Part shown: positions 48,701-56,797 of the stretch, piece by piece | Position numbering within the stretch: the stretch's first letter is position 1 | Layout: each line of letters starts with the position of its first letter | Assembly (NCBI GenBank): GCA_001769855.1 | Contig: MEPP01000025.1 | Coordinates: forward strand, 186,001-250,000 | From: Bdellovibrionales bacterium GWA2_49_15 | Lineage (GTDB): Bacteria; Bdellovibrionota; Bacteriovoracia; Bacteriovoracales; Bacteriovoracaceae | Length of the DNA stretch: 64,000 nt | Direction of reading: 5' to 3' | The notes under the pieces: model-generated | Told to the model about the DNA's origin: nothing | Database searches by the model: none | The model's input: only the letters and a program-made list of their open reading frames with translations | Position numbers and translations under genes: made by a program

Positions 48701-48985
48701 AATTACGAAGCAGCAGTTACGAGGAATGGTAAATCGGTGGAAGCAATGGCCGGAATGGCCTGGATTAAGGATAAGCAAAATAATTTTGCAGTGGCTCGAG
48801 AGCTATACATGCGCGCCATAAAAGAGGAACCTGGAAATGCAAGTCTTCACAAAGAACTGGGTTTTACATATAAAAATATGGGGCAAAGTGCGTTGGCAAT
48901 CGAATCATTTCAGGTGTACTTAAGCTTGGTTCCAAATGCATCGGATAGATCAAATATTGAGGCCGAGATAAAAAATTTACAATAG
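45758..48985 (+). CDS. GYF-like domain / transmembrane / TPR protein
   Basis: A 1075-residue protein. Residues 1-60 resemble a GYF_2 (DUF4339) domain (VVGPFSREQIAELFL, then GEWLPLRLNKEL). A charged, probably disordered and coiled region runs from about 65 to 285. One membrane helix lies at about 294-313 (PIIALVFIVLIYFLFF), and the remaining 750 residues are tetratricopeptide repeats. The predicted layout is a cytoplasmic GYF side and a periplasmic TPR arm. It is translationally coupled to the shadow-nuo genes and precedes serS by 8 bases. The domain order recalls gliding-machinery scaffolds, but no specific member is identified. Confidence 0.75.
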   Translation: MQKFRVKLSTSRVVGPFSREQIAELFLKSHIKHEDLCQIFPTGEWLPLRLNKELCTFIEAAKKNPALIKQENDSKTVVNLAARKVTARPLEEKHEKTQAEVVVEKAPNKALNIDDLEVLDPDVKGQDFEEFKFEKKTQKFTLPEDGKKVDVPLEVQNPTLGPDKTVIAKGIKKEVNVDKTVVRPENLARKQQEIAALKEAATLTEKQNLEGEHEKNLPAVATVKDIDLFAEATSVSNVSDYMAELKKSVIQTEQDFADEQQRLIDEVNKDTNAEKLDSESEQKEEAKPKKAMKPIIALVFIVLIYFLFFDEEEQTKNYEPLAIKITFPVILDVENELVSTEEMEKGKAFSTQNSYMAKVNAVNHLQLSLANKFKDNPSFGLLLLIYAELLPNAANQQEALKTIYRMLKIVSARTLADVNMALGASLYYYHQGRYKTAKNTLENFRRVTKGLTPKFLAVWMEICLKAGDFVTAKELFDKLNSLKPKTLEIYLALSRFYQQDSQPDKAMEILQEGSKINKGSVALLLEYAKLKLEAGDFKNFSAALTTINDLKAEYSPVYYSKYLEYMGILSAKQGKMEDATKYFKLALKVNDSDELRSKLASLEVGGSTSVQSLILESKILFLMNKAKFEVDKKNWDQAMAYAISASDLSETYLPSKLLLAEIQIQRGYFDFALKKLLDLQKVAPMNTKVNHLLLYAYIESFKVDDAQKEINQMVRTPFAKTYEYASLLGLFYKRQNNTPLAIRWYQESINRNPLNDKDYFNLAEILVYMKKFKDGSRMLAESLALDPDNVDYVALNAEILYEEKGADTAIGYLREQLDKHLEDPKLIGEIAKYYYKSGQSKFFDQYKAKMESLANKDAGFYLFLIDASRKEDKFEEVVAYSKELLKIDPGNLTTRMQLAEFFLINGKTEDALREFEQVNARLPSYPKVHYFLAKVYISMKKLDKAQENAEEEIKNNPNLEFGYSILGQMYREKSDWANAIKNYEAAVTRNGKSVEAMAGMAWIKDKQNNFAVARELYMRAIKEEPGNASLHKELGFTYKNMGQSALAIESFQVYLSLVPNASDRSNIEAEIKNLQ

Positions 48986-48993
48986 GAAGTGGT

Positions 48994-50274
48994 ATGCACG
49001 ATATTAATTATTTTCACGAAAATACTGAAGCCGTTAAACAAAACCTTGCCAAGAGAAAATTTAATACAGCTATCATCGATGAATGCTTGGCCATCAACTC
49101 AAAACGCAAAGAGCTGACACTTTTTGTGGAGACAACACGAGCAGAGATTAATCAAGTAAGTAAGCAAGTGGGCGAATTGAAAAAAAACAAGCAAAACGCG
49201 GACGAGAAAATCCAGAAAGTTGGTCACCTAAAAGCGCTTATTGCAGAAAAGGAAAAAGAACTTGAGGCCACACAGACTGAGCTGAATACGCGCTTATCGA
49301 GCATCCCTAATCTGGTGGATGATGAAGTTCCAGCGGGTGAAAGCGATAAAGACAACAAAGAGATTTTTCAAAGAGGAAATCCTGCAAAATTCTCTTTCAA
49401 GGTCAAAGATCATGTTGCCCTCGGTGAAGCTCTTGGAATGCTCGATTTTGAGGCCGCCTCTAAAATGTCTGGTTCCCGTTTTGTCGTCTATAAGGGCCAA
49501 TTCGCCCAACTTGAGCGCGCTCTAATAAACTTAATGATTGAAGAGCACACTAAGGTCGGCTATGAAGAAATTATTCCTCCCTATATTGTGAATAGTAACT
49601 CTTTATTTGGAACAGGGCAGCTGCCAAAATTTAAGGAAGACTTATTTCGCTTAGACCTTCCCGATCGCGATTGGTACCTGATTCCAACAGCAGAAGTACC
49701 GGTCACCAACCTCAAGCGGGAACAAATTTTCAATGCTAGCGAGCTGCCTTTAAAGTATGTGTCCTATACTCCATGCTTTAGAAGTGAGGCGGGTTCTTAT
49801 GGAAAAGATACGCGCGGTCTAATTAGGCTGCATCAGTTTAACAAGGTTGAAATGGTAAATATCGTCGCAGGTGAAAAATCTGAGGATGCCCATCAGGAAA
49901 TGATTAAGCGAGCCTGCTCAATTCTAGACCTATTGGAACTTCCCTACCGCGGCATTCTTCTCTGTGGCGCTGATATCGGTTTTTCAGCTCGCAAATGTAT
50001 CGATCTGGAAGTCTGGCTACCTTCCCAGAATACCTATCGTGAAATTTCATCCATTTCTAATTGTGGGGATTTCCAAGCTCGACGCGCCAGTATTCGATAT
50101 CGCGACGCGCAAGGCAAACCCGTTTATGCCCACACTTTAAATGGGTCTGGTTTGGCCGTTGGTCGTGCCTTGGTGGCAGTCGTTGAGAATTACCAAAATG
50201 AGGATGGTTCTATTACCATTCCAAAAATATTAAGACCCTTTATGGGCGGACGAGAGAGGATCGCTAAAATTTAA
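48994..50274 (+). CDS. serS: Seryl-tRNA synthetase
   Basis: A 426-residue class II synthetase. The N-terminal coiled-coil arm (about 25-110) that grips the long variable arm of tRNA-Ser is followed by the catalytic core: motif 2 FRSEAGSYGKDTRGLIRLHQF, EISSISNCGDFQARR, and motif 3 NGSGLAVGRALVAVVE. It is followed within 46 bases by three serine tRNA genes, its own substrates. Confidence 0.96.
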   Translation: MHDINYFHENTEAVKQNLAKRKFNTAIIDECLAINSKRKELTLFVETTRAEINQVSKQVGELKKNKQNADEKIQKVGHLKALIAEKEKELEATQTELNTRLSSIPNLVDDEVPAGESDKDNKEIFQRGNPAKFSFKVKDHVALGEALGMLDFEAASKMSGSRFVVYKGQFAQLERALINLMIEEHTKVGYEEIIPPYIVNSNSLFGTGQLPKFKEDLFRLDLPDRDWYLIPTAEVPVTNLKREQIFNASELPLKYVSYTPCFRSEAGSYGKDTRGLIRLHQFNKVEMVNIVAGEKSEDAHQEMIKRACSILDLLELPYRGILLCGADIGFSARKCIDLEVWLPSQNTYREISSISNCGDFQARRASIRYRDAQGKPVYAHTLNGSGLAVGRALVAVVENYQNEDGSITIPKILRPFMGGRERIAKI

Positions 50275-50320
50275 TCTTGTCACTTTTGTTTCAACGACTT
50301 ATTATCGCGTCAAAGATTTT

Positions 50321-50408
50321 GGAGGATTGGCTGAGTGGTCGATAGCGGCGGTTTTGAAAACCGTTGGCCCGTAAGGGCCCGCAGGTTCGAATCCTGTGTC
50401 CTCCGCCA
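50321..50408 (+). tRNA. tRNA-Ser(UGA)
   Basis: An 88-base class II tRNA with encoded CCA. The acceptor stem GGAGGAT/GTCCTCC is followed by discriminator G. The anticodon loop TTTGAAA (anticodon TGA) sits on stem GCGGT/ACCGT. A long variable arm and the GGTTCGAATCC T arm are present. Confidence 0.96.
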
Positions 50409-50416
50409 TCTTTTAC

Positions 50417-50508
50417 GGAGACGTGCCCGAGTGGCCGATGGGAGCGCCTTGCTAAGGCGTCGTACGGGTAACACCGTACCGTGAGTTCAACTCTCACCGT
50501 CTCCGCCA
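50417..50508 (+). tRNA. tRNA-Ser(GCU)
   Basis: A 92-base class II tRNA with encoded CCA. Acceptor GGAGACG/CGTCTCC, discriminator G, anticodon loop TTGCTAA (GCT), long variable arm (GTACGGGTAACACCGTAC), T arm GAGTTCAACTC. Lies 8 bases after the previous tRNA. Confidence 0.96.
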
Positions 50509-50520
50509 TTTTTTCTTGCC

Positions 50521-50611
50521 GGAGAGATGCCAGAGTGGTCGAATGGGCCGGTTTCGAAAGCCGGAGTGGGGTTTTGCTCTACCTAGGGTTCGAATCCCTA
50601 TCTCTCCGCCA
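50521..50611 (+). tRNA. tRNA-Ser(CGA)
   Basis: A 91-base class II tRNA with encoded CCA. Acceptor GGAGAGA/TCTCTCC, discriminator G, anticodon loop TTCGAAA (CGA), long variable arm, T arm GGGTTCGAATCCC. Lies 12 bases after tRNA-Ser(GCU). Confidence 0.96.
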
Positions 50612-50719
50612 TTTTCCGACTAAATTCAAATAGAAAAGCAACATACTACAGTAAGATGTCTAGGCTTATATTTGCAACCGCTGATTGAGTTTTTTTCTGA
50701 AGAGACTAGAATTGGTTCC

Positions 50720-53059
50720 ATGAAAAAAACATTTTTTAAATTTCAAAAGCGACACAACTCCTCACTAACTCTAGTTGTTTGTTTTGCCATAGGCATACTT
50801 GCTGGCTGCGCTGGCGGTATTAAGAATCAAAAACTAGGGATGGAGCAGGTCAAAGCAAAGAACTATGAGGAGGCGCTTAAATTTTTTGAGGTCTCTCGAA
50901 CTGAAGGTAATGACAGGAGTGAATTTTTTCTTCAACTTGCGGAATCTAAGTATCAGGTGGCGAGTGCATCGTACCAGCAAGCTCAAAATCCCGCGGATGC
51001 GAAGGATTTACCCACAATTATTTCAGTCTTATCTAAGGCGAAAAAGTATGCTGAGGAAGCGATTAAGGACGTGAGTGGTATCAAAGACGAAGATATTAAG
51101 GAGAGCGATAAGAAATTAGAGGAAAAAAATAACTTATTGAAACAAATTAGCGAAGCACTTGACGCAAAAAATCTTGAGCGCGACGGCTTAATATCTCAAG
51201 CTAATGCGCTCAAGGAAAAAGCCGAGAAGAAGACAGAGAATGCCTTTTTGGAATTTGCCCCTCTGTTGCCATTTAAAAGTTTTTTACCAGAAGTTAGTGA
51301 AGCCTATACAGAAATTAGTAGCTTGTTAATCAACCAATTGGATACATCAGGCCTTTCTGCCCTTGATACTTTTAAGACAAAAATCGCCAAAGGATTATTT
51401 GAAAAGTTACAAAAATACTTTCCTGAAATTACTAAAGGACAAGAAGGCGTAATAGCAGTAACTGCTGCTGATTTTCACAAGGCCAAAAAATTTATCGAAG
51501 CCTATGCAGCGACGCGCGAGCTGAAAAAAATAAACCCAGAGAATGCCTATCTTAAAAAATATGGTTCTGTCATTCGCGATGGTCTCATGACCAGCGAGAC
51601 AAAGGCCCTCTCGGACATCGTGAAAGCTAAAACGAATGCCGCATACATGCGGGCCATGGATGGATATCGTGCATTGTTGCTAGTTGAAGAGATAACGAAG
51701 GAGCAAGTTGATGGCTATAATGCAGAGATAAAAAAACTTCGTGCAGCGATTGCCGGAAACTTTATTAAAAAGGCCAAAGATTTAGCCAAATCAAAAGAGT
51801 CTTTGCCACTTGTTTGGATTATTTTAAAAAATGTTTGGAGATTTGATCCAGAGCAAGCCCAAGCTCAAAGTGCTCTAGCAAAAGAAGCATTTGAATTTAT
51901 CCAGAAGAAAAGCGCGCTCAACAGCATGTTAGTGGTTAGAAGTGATGGTGATCCAGCGCAAGCGGTGGCGGCAAATTCCCCTATAGAGTTGGAAACTCAT
52001 TTAAAACAGCAGGTAATTTCAAGTTCTTTGCAACTCCCTTCCTGGCCTGCAGGAGTTACGATGGTGCTTGCCAATGACATACTGCCTGTTGAATATGTTT
52101 ACGCATTAAAAAAACCTCAAGATCTTTCCAAAAAACCAAGTGCTGGCGCTGAAAAATTGAATGAGCTTGATGTGATTCTATGGGCCAATGTGCTCGAGAA
52201 TAAATCGGAAGAATACGGAGCGAATCAGGTTATTTATAAGGTTTCGCGATTTGTTTCGAGTACGCGAATGGTGGACAATCCTGAATGGTTCACGGCCCAG
52301 CAGGAGCTTACATCGGCAGAGCAGAGCTACAATAGCAGCTATCAGCAGATGCAAAGTTTAAGCAATCAATGTGATAGCATGGGTAATGTTTTTGCAATCG
52401 GAATTTGTAAGGGCGCTATACAGGGAATTAGTACATCTAGCGTTGACTCGGCAAGAGCAAAATATAATGCGACTCCAAGGTATTTGCAGGAAAATGTTAA
52501 TTCGGATTATACCTATCGCTACTATCGTGTTGGGCTTAACCTCTCCATGAAAATAGATCTGCAATATCTTGATCTTGTTAATAAGAATAATACGCCAGCT
52601 AAAATTATTGAATATGTTGTGAAGAACAAAGAAGGTGATGTTTTTGAAGGAGTTATGCCCAGTGATTTGAACGGATTAAGAAATGGTCCTGTTGGCGTTC
52701 CAGAATTATTGGCAGAAAAGCGGCAAGGACAAAAGACATTACTGGAACAAATACAAAAAGAACTTGTGGATAAATTTACCAGGGAGAAAGGACTTCGATA
52801 CTGTCACAAGGGTGAAAAAATGTTGCGTTCTTCAAAGCAGGAATCCAGCTATCTCCCCGCTTTCCAGTTGTGTATGTTGCTAACCAAAAATCAGCAAGAT
52901 ATAAAAGAGGGTCAGGACGCAGCCGAGCTGGATGTCGCAAGAAAGGTACTTGCAAAATTCTATCAGTTTACTGATGAGGAAATGCAAAAATATGCGTTAA
53001 GCGAAAGTGAACTTCCCGCACCCACCACGGATAATCTATTTACGGCATCTTTTTTGTAA
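50720..53059 (+). CDS. Large TPR-containing lipoprotein of unknown function
   Basis: A 779-residue lipoprotein. ATG 50720 gives a basic signal peptide (KKTFFKFQKRH), a hydrophobic core and lipobox ILAGC; an earlier TTG at 50672 would mask it. A TPR-like region (KNYEEALKFFEVSR) is at about 45-90, followed by long charged helices to about 400 and a beta-rich C-terminal region with two nearby cysteines (NQCDSM..IGICKG). I recognise no family. It stands alone between the tRNAs and a hydrolase gene 16 bases downstream. Confidence 0.75.
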   Translation: MKKTFFKFQKRHNSSLTLVVCFAIGILAGCAGGIKNQKLGMEQVKAKNYEEALKFFEVSRTEGNDRSEFFLQLAESKYQVASASYQQAQNPADAKDLPTIISVLSKAKKYAEEAIKDVSGIKDEDIKESDKKLEEKNNLLKQISEALDAKNLERDGLISQANALKEKAEKKTENAFLEFAPLLPFKSFLPEVSEAYTEISSLLINQLDTSGLSALDTFKTKIAKGLFEKLQKYFPEITKGQEGVIAVTAADFHKAKKFIEAYAATRELKKINPENAYLKKYGSVIRDGLMTSETKALSDIVKAKTNAAYMRAMDGYRALLLVEEITKEQVDGYNAEIKKLRAAIAGNFIKKAKDLAKSKESLPLVWIILKNVWRFDPEQAQAQSALAKEAFEFIQKKSALNSMLVVRSDGDPAQAVAANSPIELETHLKQQVISSSLQLPSWPAGVTMVLANDILPVEYVYALKKPQDLSKKPSAGAEKLNELDVILWANVLENKSEEYGANQVIYKVSRFVSSTRMVDNPEWFTAQQELTSAEQSYNSSYQQMQSLSNQCDSMGNVFAIGICKGAIQGISTSSVDSARAKYNATPRYLQENVNSDYTYRYYRVGLNLSMKIDLQYLDLVNKNNTPAKIIEYVVKNKEGDVFEGVMPSDLNGLRNGPVGVPELLAEKRQGQKTLLEQIQKELVDKFTREKGLRYCHKGEKMLRSSKQESSYLPAFQLCMLLTKNQQDIKEGQDAAELDVARKVLAKFYQFTDEEMQKYALSESELPAPTTDNLFTASFL

Positions 53060-53075
53060 AAAATAGATCTGAGCG

Positions 53076-53873
53076 ATGAAAATAGCCAATCTGATACTTC
53101 GAATCCTGTATGAAGTTATAAAAGCTATTTTGATGCGTCCGGGGGCGTTTCATTTGCAGCCGGCCCAACTGGAGTGGGGCAACAAAGCAAAAAAATCTTT
53201 TCTTGAAATTGAGGGCATCGCAAAACGTGTTTGTCTATACGAATATGGAGATGGTCCTGTCCTTTTGTTGATCCATGGTTGGGGTGGATGTGGTTTGCAG
53301 CTATCCCCTCTGATTCAACCTCTTATGAGTCTAGGTTATAAAATTGTGCTCTTTGATGCTCCCGGACATGGGGAATCTAGTGGAATTGGCGCGACCTACT
53401 TAGAATTTGTCAGAGCGCTATCACAGTTGGCTAAGCATTATTCCGATGTCCGAGGAGTTGTGGCACATTCAATGGGAGGAGGAGCCGCCATCGTATTGGC
53501 AAGTCAGCTCTCACGACCTGAATTTAAAACTGTTCTTATGGCACCACACTACGATATGCAGGCCGAGTTCAAAGATTGGGCAAAATCTTCTCGCGGGCTA
53601 GGTTATGTCTTAGATATTTACGTTCGTATCTCCGAGAGGCTTTTTAAATATAAATTGAGCGAGATTAATCCAAAGAATCTTCTAATAACTCAAAAGGGAG
53701 CATTTTTATTAATTCATGACGTTGAAGACCAAGCTTCTAAGTACGTAAACTCGGAGCTTTTACATAAGTACCTTCCGAACTCCAAAATTCTAAAAACAGT
53801 TGGCAAGGGCCATAATCGTATTTTGAATGATGCAGAAGTTTTGGATGTCGTAAAATTATTTTTTGTGAGTTAG
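53076..53873 (+). CDS. Alpha/beta hydrolase
   Basis: A 265-residue alpha/beta-hydrolase. The oxyanion region LLIHGWGGCG and the FDAPGHGES strand are followed by the nucleophile elbow AHSMGGG (serine). The acid is probably in LIHDVEDQ and the histidine in GKGHNRIL near the end. An N-terminal hydrophobic stretch (NLILRILYEVIKAILM) may attach it to the membrane. Substrate unknown. Probably cotranscribed with the lipoprotein before it; convergent with the next gene at a 13-base gap. Confidence 0.85.
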   Translation: MKIANLILRILYEVIKAILMRPGAFHLQPAQLEWGNKAKKSFLEIEGIAKRVCLYEYGDGPVLLLIHGWGGCGLQLSPLIQPLMSLGYKIVLFDAPGHGESSGIGATYLEFVRALSQLAKHYSDVRGVVAHSMGGGAAIVLASQLSRPEFKTVLMAPHYDMQAEFKDWAKSSRGLGYVLDIYVRISERLFKYKLSEINPKNLLITQKGAFLLIHDVEDQASKYVNSELLHKYLPNSKILKTVGKGHNRILNDAEVLDVVKLFFVS

Positions 53874-53886
53874 AAAATAGGGTCTG

Positions 53887-54570
53887 TTAAATTTCACACT
53901 TTAAAACGCTATGATGTTTATGCTTGATCATAGAACATTTAAATTCCTTTTTTCGGAAGTGTATTAAGCGATGCTTACAATTTTTTGTATTACGGTGCGA
54001 GAGCATATGATTCTTAATACATTCTTTTTTGCAGTGCTTATCATTTTCACATTTCTGAATGCACAAACCAACACCTAGCCCTTTGCTGTCGTTATCTTGG
54101 TCTTCGTCATCATCGTCTTGATCTTGGTCCCCTTCGTCATTGCCGCTTCCAGAACCTGTTCCTGAACCGGAATCAGAACCTGTTCCTGAACCAGAATCAG
54201 AACCTGTTCCTGGGCCAGAGCTGTTCGGCGTTTGGTCGGTAATGACGACTTCACCATTAGAGATGTCGGCATGAGTGCCATCTTCACAGTCAATACTGGC
54301 ACCATCATCAGTAGACGTCACAGTACAAGAGGAACCATCGACACCGATGACATTGTCGCTTAGTTTTTGAATAGTGCCATCATCACAAACTAAATAGGTG
54401 CCATCGCTAAGAGATTCTAAGGTGCAAATGCGCAATGGTTTTTTTATGGGTGTTGTGAGTGAATTGGCTTGGGCAGTTTCAATCGCAGCCGTGATGGCGT
54501 CCTTTTTTCCACAACCGGTAAAAAGGATTACTAGGGAAAGAATGCAAATTAAGCTTTGGACAGTTTTCAC
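53887..54570 (-). CDS. Cys/His-rich repeat lipoprotein
   Basis: A lipoprotein of about 227 residues. GTG 54570 (GGAGG 4 bases upstream) gives a clean signal peptide ending in lipobox LFTGC. The mature part has two similar cysteine-pair units (CTLESLSDGTYLVCDDGT and CTVTSTDDGASIDCEDGT), then GSDSGSGT repeats, an acidic run (DQDQDDDDEDQD), and a C-terminal 60 residues with seven cysteines and eight histidines. This could bind metal or be disulphide-rich; no family is recognised. The upstream TTG at 54585 is less likely. Confidence 0.7.
   Translation of the reverse strand: MKTVQSLICILSLVILFTGCGKKDAITAAIETAQANSLTTPIKKPLRICTLESLSDGTYLVCDDGTIQKLSDNVIGVDGSSCTVTSTDDGASIDCEDGTHADISNGEVVITDQTPNSSGPGTGSDSGSGTGSDSGSGTGSGSGNDEGDQDQDDDDEDQDNDSKGLGVGLCIQKCENDKHCKKECIKNHMLSHRNTKNCKHRLIHFRKKEFKCSMIKHKHHSVLKCEI
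54151..54222 (-). repeat. 24-bp tandem repeat, 3 units, coding
   Basis: Units 54151-54174, 54175-54198 and 54199-54222 differ by a few bases (AGAACCTGTTCCTGAACC core). Each adds eight residues of the SDSGSGTG spacer in the Cys/His-rich lipoprotein. Copy number is probably variable between strains. Confidence 0.9.
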
Positions 54571-54769
54571 ACGGCCTCCATACAAAAACTAATACAAAGA
54601 TGATTATTGCAAGATGAAAGCCAAACTTATGTCGTTGAGGGGGCGAAATGCTTAAGAAGTTGCCACAGATTTTGTATAGCTGTCGAAAGTTTAGACACTG
54701 CTTTAATTATAAAAAGCATGCTAGAATCCGGCTCAAGATAAAGCATATTAGTCGTTTTTTGAGGTTATA

Positions 54770-55849
54770 ATGCAGGGTCCGTATCTTGCCATTCAATCAA
54801 ATCCCGAGAGCGAAGAGCTCCTCAAGGAAGAAATCAATATCCGATTTCCTGAGCTGCGGCCAAGTTTTTCAGCTCCTGGCTTTTTGACCTATAAATGCAG
54901 CCAGGGAGTAGTGAGCGAAAAAGATCTTACAAAATTTCTACCCGTGTATTCATTAAAGGTAGGAATGTTTTATGCCAAAGTTGGCAGAAAGCAAGTGGCA
55001 GAAAAGTTAAAACAGTTGGAAAAAGACCTGTCAGCACCCTACGTAATCGATCCAACCTCATCACAGTGTCTTGAAATTGATCAATTAGTTAAGGCGCAAA
55101 ATGGCAGCTTGCCTAAAATTAATGATTGGATTGTATGGATTTATCTCTATGAGCAAAAAGAATGCTGGATAACAATTTATCCGTACCGACCTCCGATTTC
55201 GAGTTTTGGACTTCTCCCTTCAGCTATACCAAAAGACGCACCATCTCGCGCCTATCTTAAAATGGCACAGACTTTTGCTCGACTCAAGCTTAATAAAGTT
55301 CAAGATCCCCAGACATTTTTAGAAATCGGATGTGCTCCAGGAGGAGTAGCATATTTTCTCTTGCAAGAGGGACATTTTGTACTCGGTATCGATACAGGAG
55401 ACATGGATCAAAAGCTTCTCAATTCACCCATGGCAGACAGATTGAAAACTATTCGCCGATCTGTTCAAGAAGTTCGAAAGGGTGATATTGAAAAGTCCCT
55501 TCAACGTCTCAGTGTGCCAAGCTTCGAATGGCTCGCGAACGACCTCAATTTACCGATACCCATGGCCTTTAATGAGGCCATGAGAATTTCACAGTATTCA
55601 CAGGATCTTTGGGGGCTCTTAATCACCTTAAAAACACCCTCCGTTGAAAGTTTGCCACAGCTTATGACTGCCATCAAAAAGTTATCCCACTCAGAAAGAG
55701 ATTTCTGTTATGTTCAAGCACTACATTTGCCCGCACACAAAAAAGAATGTCTTTTGGTTGCTCTCAAAGAAAAAGCATGCAAAGTACTAGAGATTGGTCC
55801 GTTGAAACCGTATTTTGGCGACGACCAAGATCGCCCCAAGAATAATTAG
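54770..55849 (+). CDS. RlmM-like 23S rRNA 2'-O-methyltransferase
   Basis: A 359-residue protein with an N-terminal THUMP-like part and a C-terminal RrmJ/FtsJ methyltransferase fold. The SAM loop is LEIGCAPGGVAYFLLQEG, with GIDTGDMD after it. The catalytic K-D-K set is readable as SRAYLKM, WLANDLNLP and LITLKTP, as in RlmM, which methylates C2498. The 3' end overlaps the convergent transporter gene by 63 bases. It could be a related orphan FtsJ enzyme. Confidence 0.8.
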   Translation: MQGPYLAIQSNPESEELLKEEINIRFPELRPSFSAPGFLTYKCSQGVVSEKDLTKFLPVYSLKVGMFYAKVGRKQVAEKLKQLEKDLSAPYVIDPTSSQCLEIDQLVKAQNGSLPKINDWIVWIYLYEQKECWITIYPYRPPISSFGLLPSAIPKDAPSRAYLKMAQTFARLKLNKVQDPQTFLEIGCAPGGVAYFLLQEGHFVLGIDTGDMDQKLLNSPMADRLKTIRRSVQEVRKGDIEKSLQRLSVPSFEWLANDLNLPIPMAFNEAMRISQYSQDLWGLLITLKTPSVESLPQLMTAIKKLSHSERDFCYVQALHLPAHKKECLLVALKEKACKVLEIGPLKPYFGDDQDRPKNN

Positions 55850-56797
55850 TAAGGCACCTAATAAGCTTTGTGCGCCAATAACCTCATAAGGGATTGCCTG
55901 AATTTCGTAATATTTCAGGACTTGCATCACCAGGATTGTAAGGAGTGGATTTAAAGCAATGATGACACTAACTTGATTTGCTGGAATACGCTGTAGGGCT
56001 TCGGACATACACCCATAAGCAACCACAGTGTTAACTCCCAAAAAAAGTAAAACAGCAAAGTTGGTAAAACCAAGGGAAGGCAATGATGCAAAATCAACAA
56101 AAGGTAAAAAAGCGAGTGCACAAAATCCATCAATAATTAGATTGAGTGATTGTGGGTGAGAATAAGTCAGAATTTGCTTCTGAATAATAGCGTAAACGGA
56201 CCAAAATGCAGCCGCAACAACAACAATTAAAACACCCTTTGTGTACTGTGCATGGGGAATAACTGCAAGAGAGTATTGATTCAAATAAAACAGAAAAAAC
56301 CCGATAAAAAATGCTGTAATGCCCAACCACTTCACAAATGAAAGACGCTCGTGAAAATAAAAAACGCCTGACAAGGCAAGAATCATGGGGCCAAGCTGAA
56401 TGACAATCTGAGCATTACTCGGTGAGGTGTAATCAACTCCAACTAAATAGGTCCAATAATTGATAGCAAGACATAAAACGGCCAAGATCGGGATTGGTTT
56501 TATGAGCGGTTTGATTTGCAGTGCTTTAGGTTGAAATCTAAGTAGGTATAAAAACAACAAAATAAACGCCACAGCGAAACGAAACCAAACAATCGTCATG
56601 GTTGTGGATGCCTTGAGGGAAAATTTTAGAAAAATTGCCAGCACGGCCCACATTAGCGCGGTCAAACTGGCAAAAATCAATCCCTTTGCACGGTCAGAAA
56701 TATTTTGTCCAATGTTAAAGAAATTTTCTTGGATGTTTTCAACCTTAATGGTAAAGATTTTAAAAAAAATATCGCAAACAAGGCCAGATGTATACAT
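55787..56797 (-). CDS. EamA/DMT-family transporter
   Basis: A protein of about 336 residues with ten membrane helices in two EamA halves (first helix GLIFASLTALMWAVLAIFLKF, second half from TKGVLIVVVAAAFWSVYAII). Typical for drug/metabolite exporters; substrate unknown. The start is uncertain. ATG 56797 forms CATATG with the divergent gene's start, leaving about 40 polar residues before helix 1; the longer frame to 56866 would overlap the divergent gene. Confidence 0.82.
   Translation of the reverse strand: MYTSGLVCDIFFKIFTIKVENIQENFFNIGQNISDRAKGLIFASLTALMWAVLAIFLKFSLKASTTMTIVWFRFAVAFILLFLYLLRFQPKALQIKPLIKPIPILAVLCLAINYWTYLVGVDYTSPSNAQIVIQLGPMILALSGVFYFHERLSFVKWLGITAFFIGFFLFYLNQYSLAVIPHAQYTKGVLIVVVAAAFWSVYAIIQKQILTYSHPQSLNLIIDGFCALAFLPFVDFASLPSLGFTNFAVLLFLGVNTVVAYGCMSEALQRIPANQVSVIIALNPLLTILVMQVLKYYEIQAIPYEVIGAQSLLGALLIILGAILVVAKIRFQRTNL

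Noticed and set aside
50291..50509. A 72-codon minus-strand reading frame across the tRNA genes
   Set aside because: It is antisense to two serine tRNAs, a common spurious prediction caused by tRNA complement.
54151..54222. CRISPR-like repeat array
   Set aside because: The units are contiguous without spacers and in frame; this is a coding tandem repeat. No CRISPR or cas gene was seen anywhere.
56705..56797. Upstream extension of the aldo/keto reductase
   Set aside because: The added residues do not fit the family N-terminus and lie antisense to the transporter's start.
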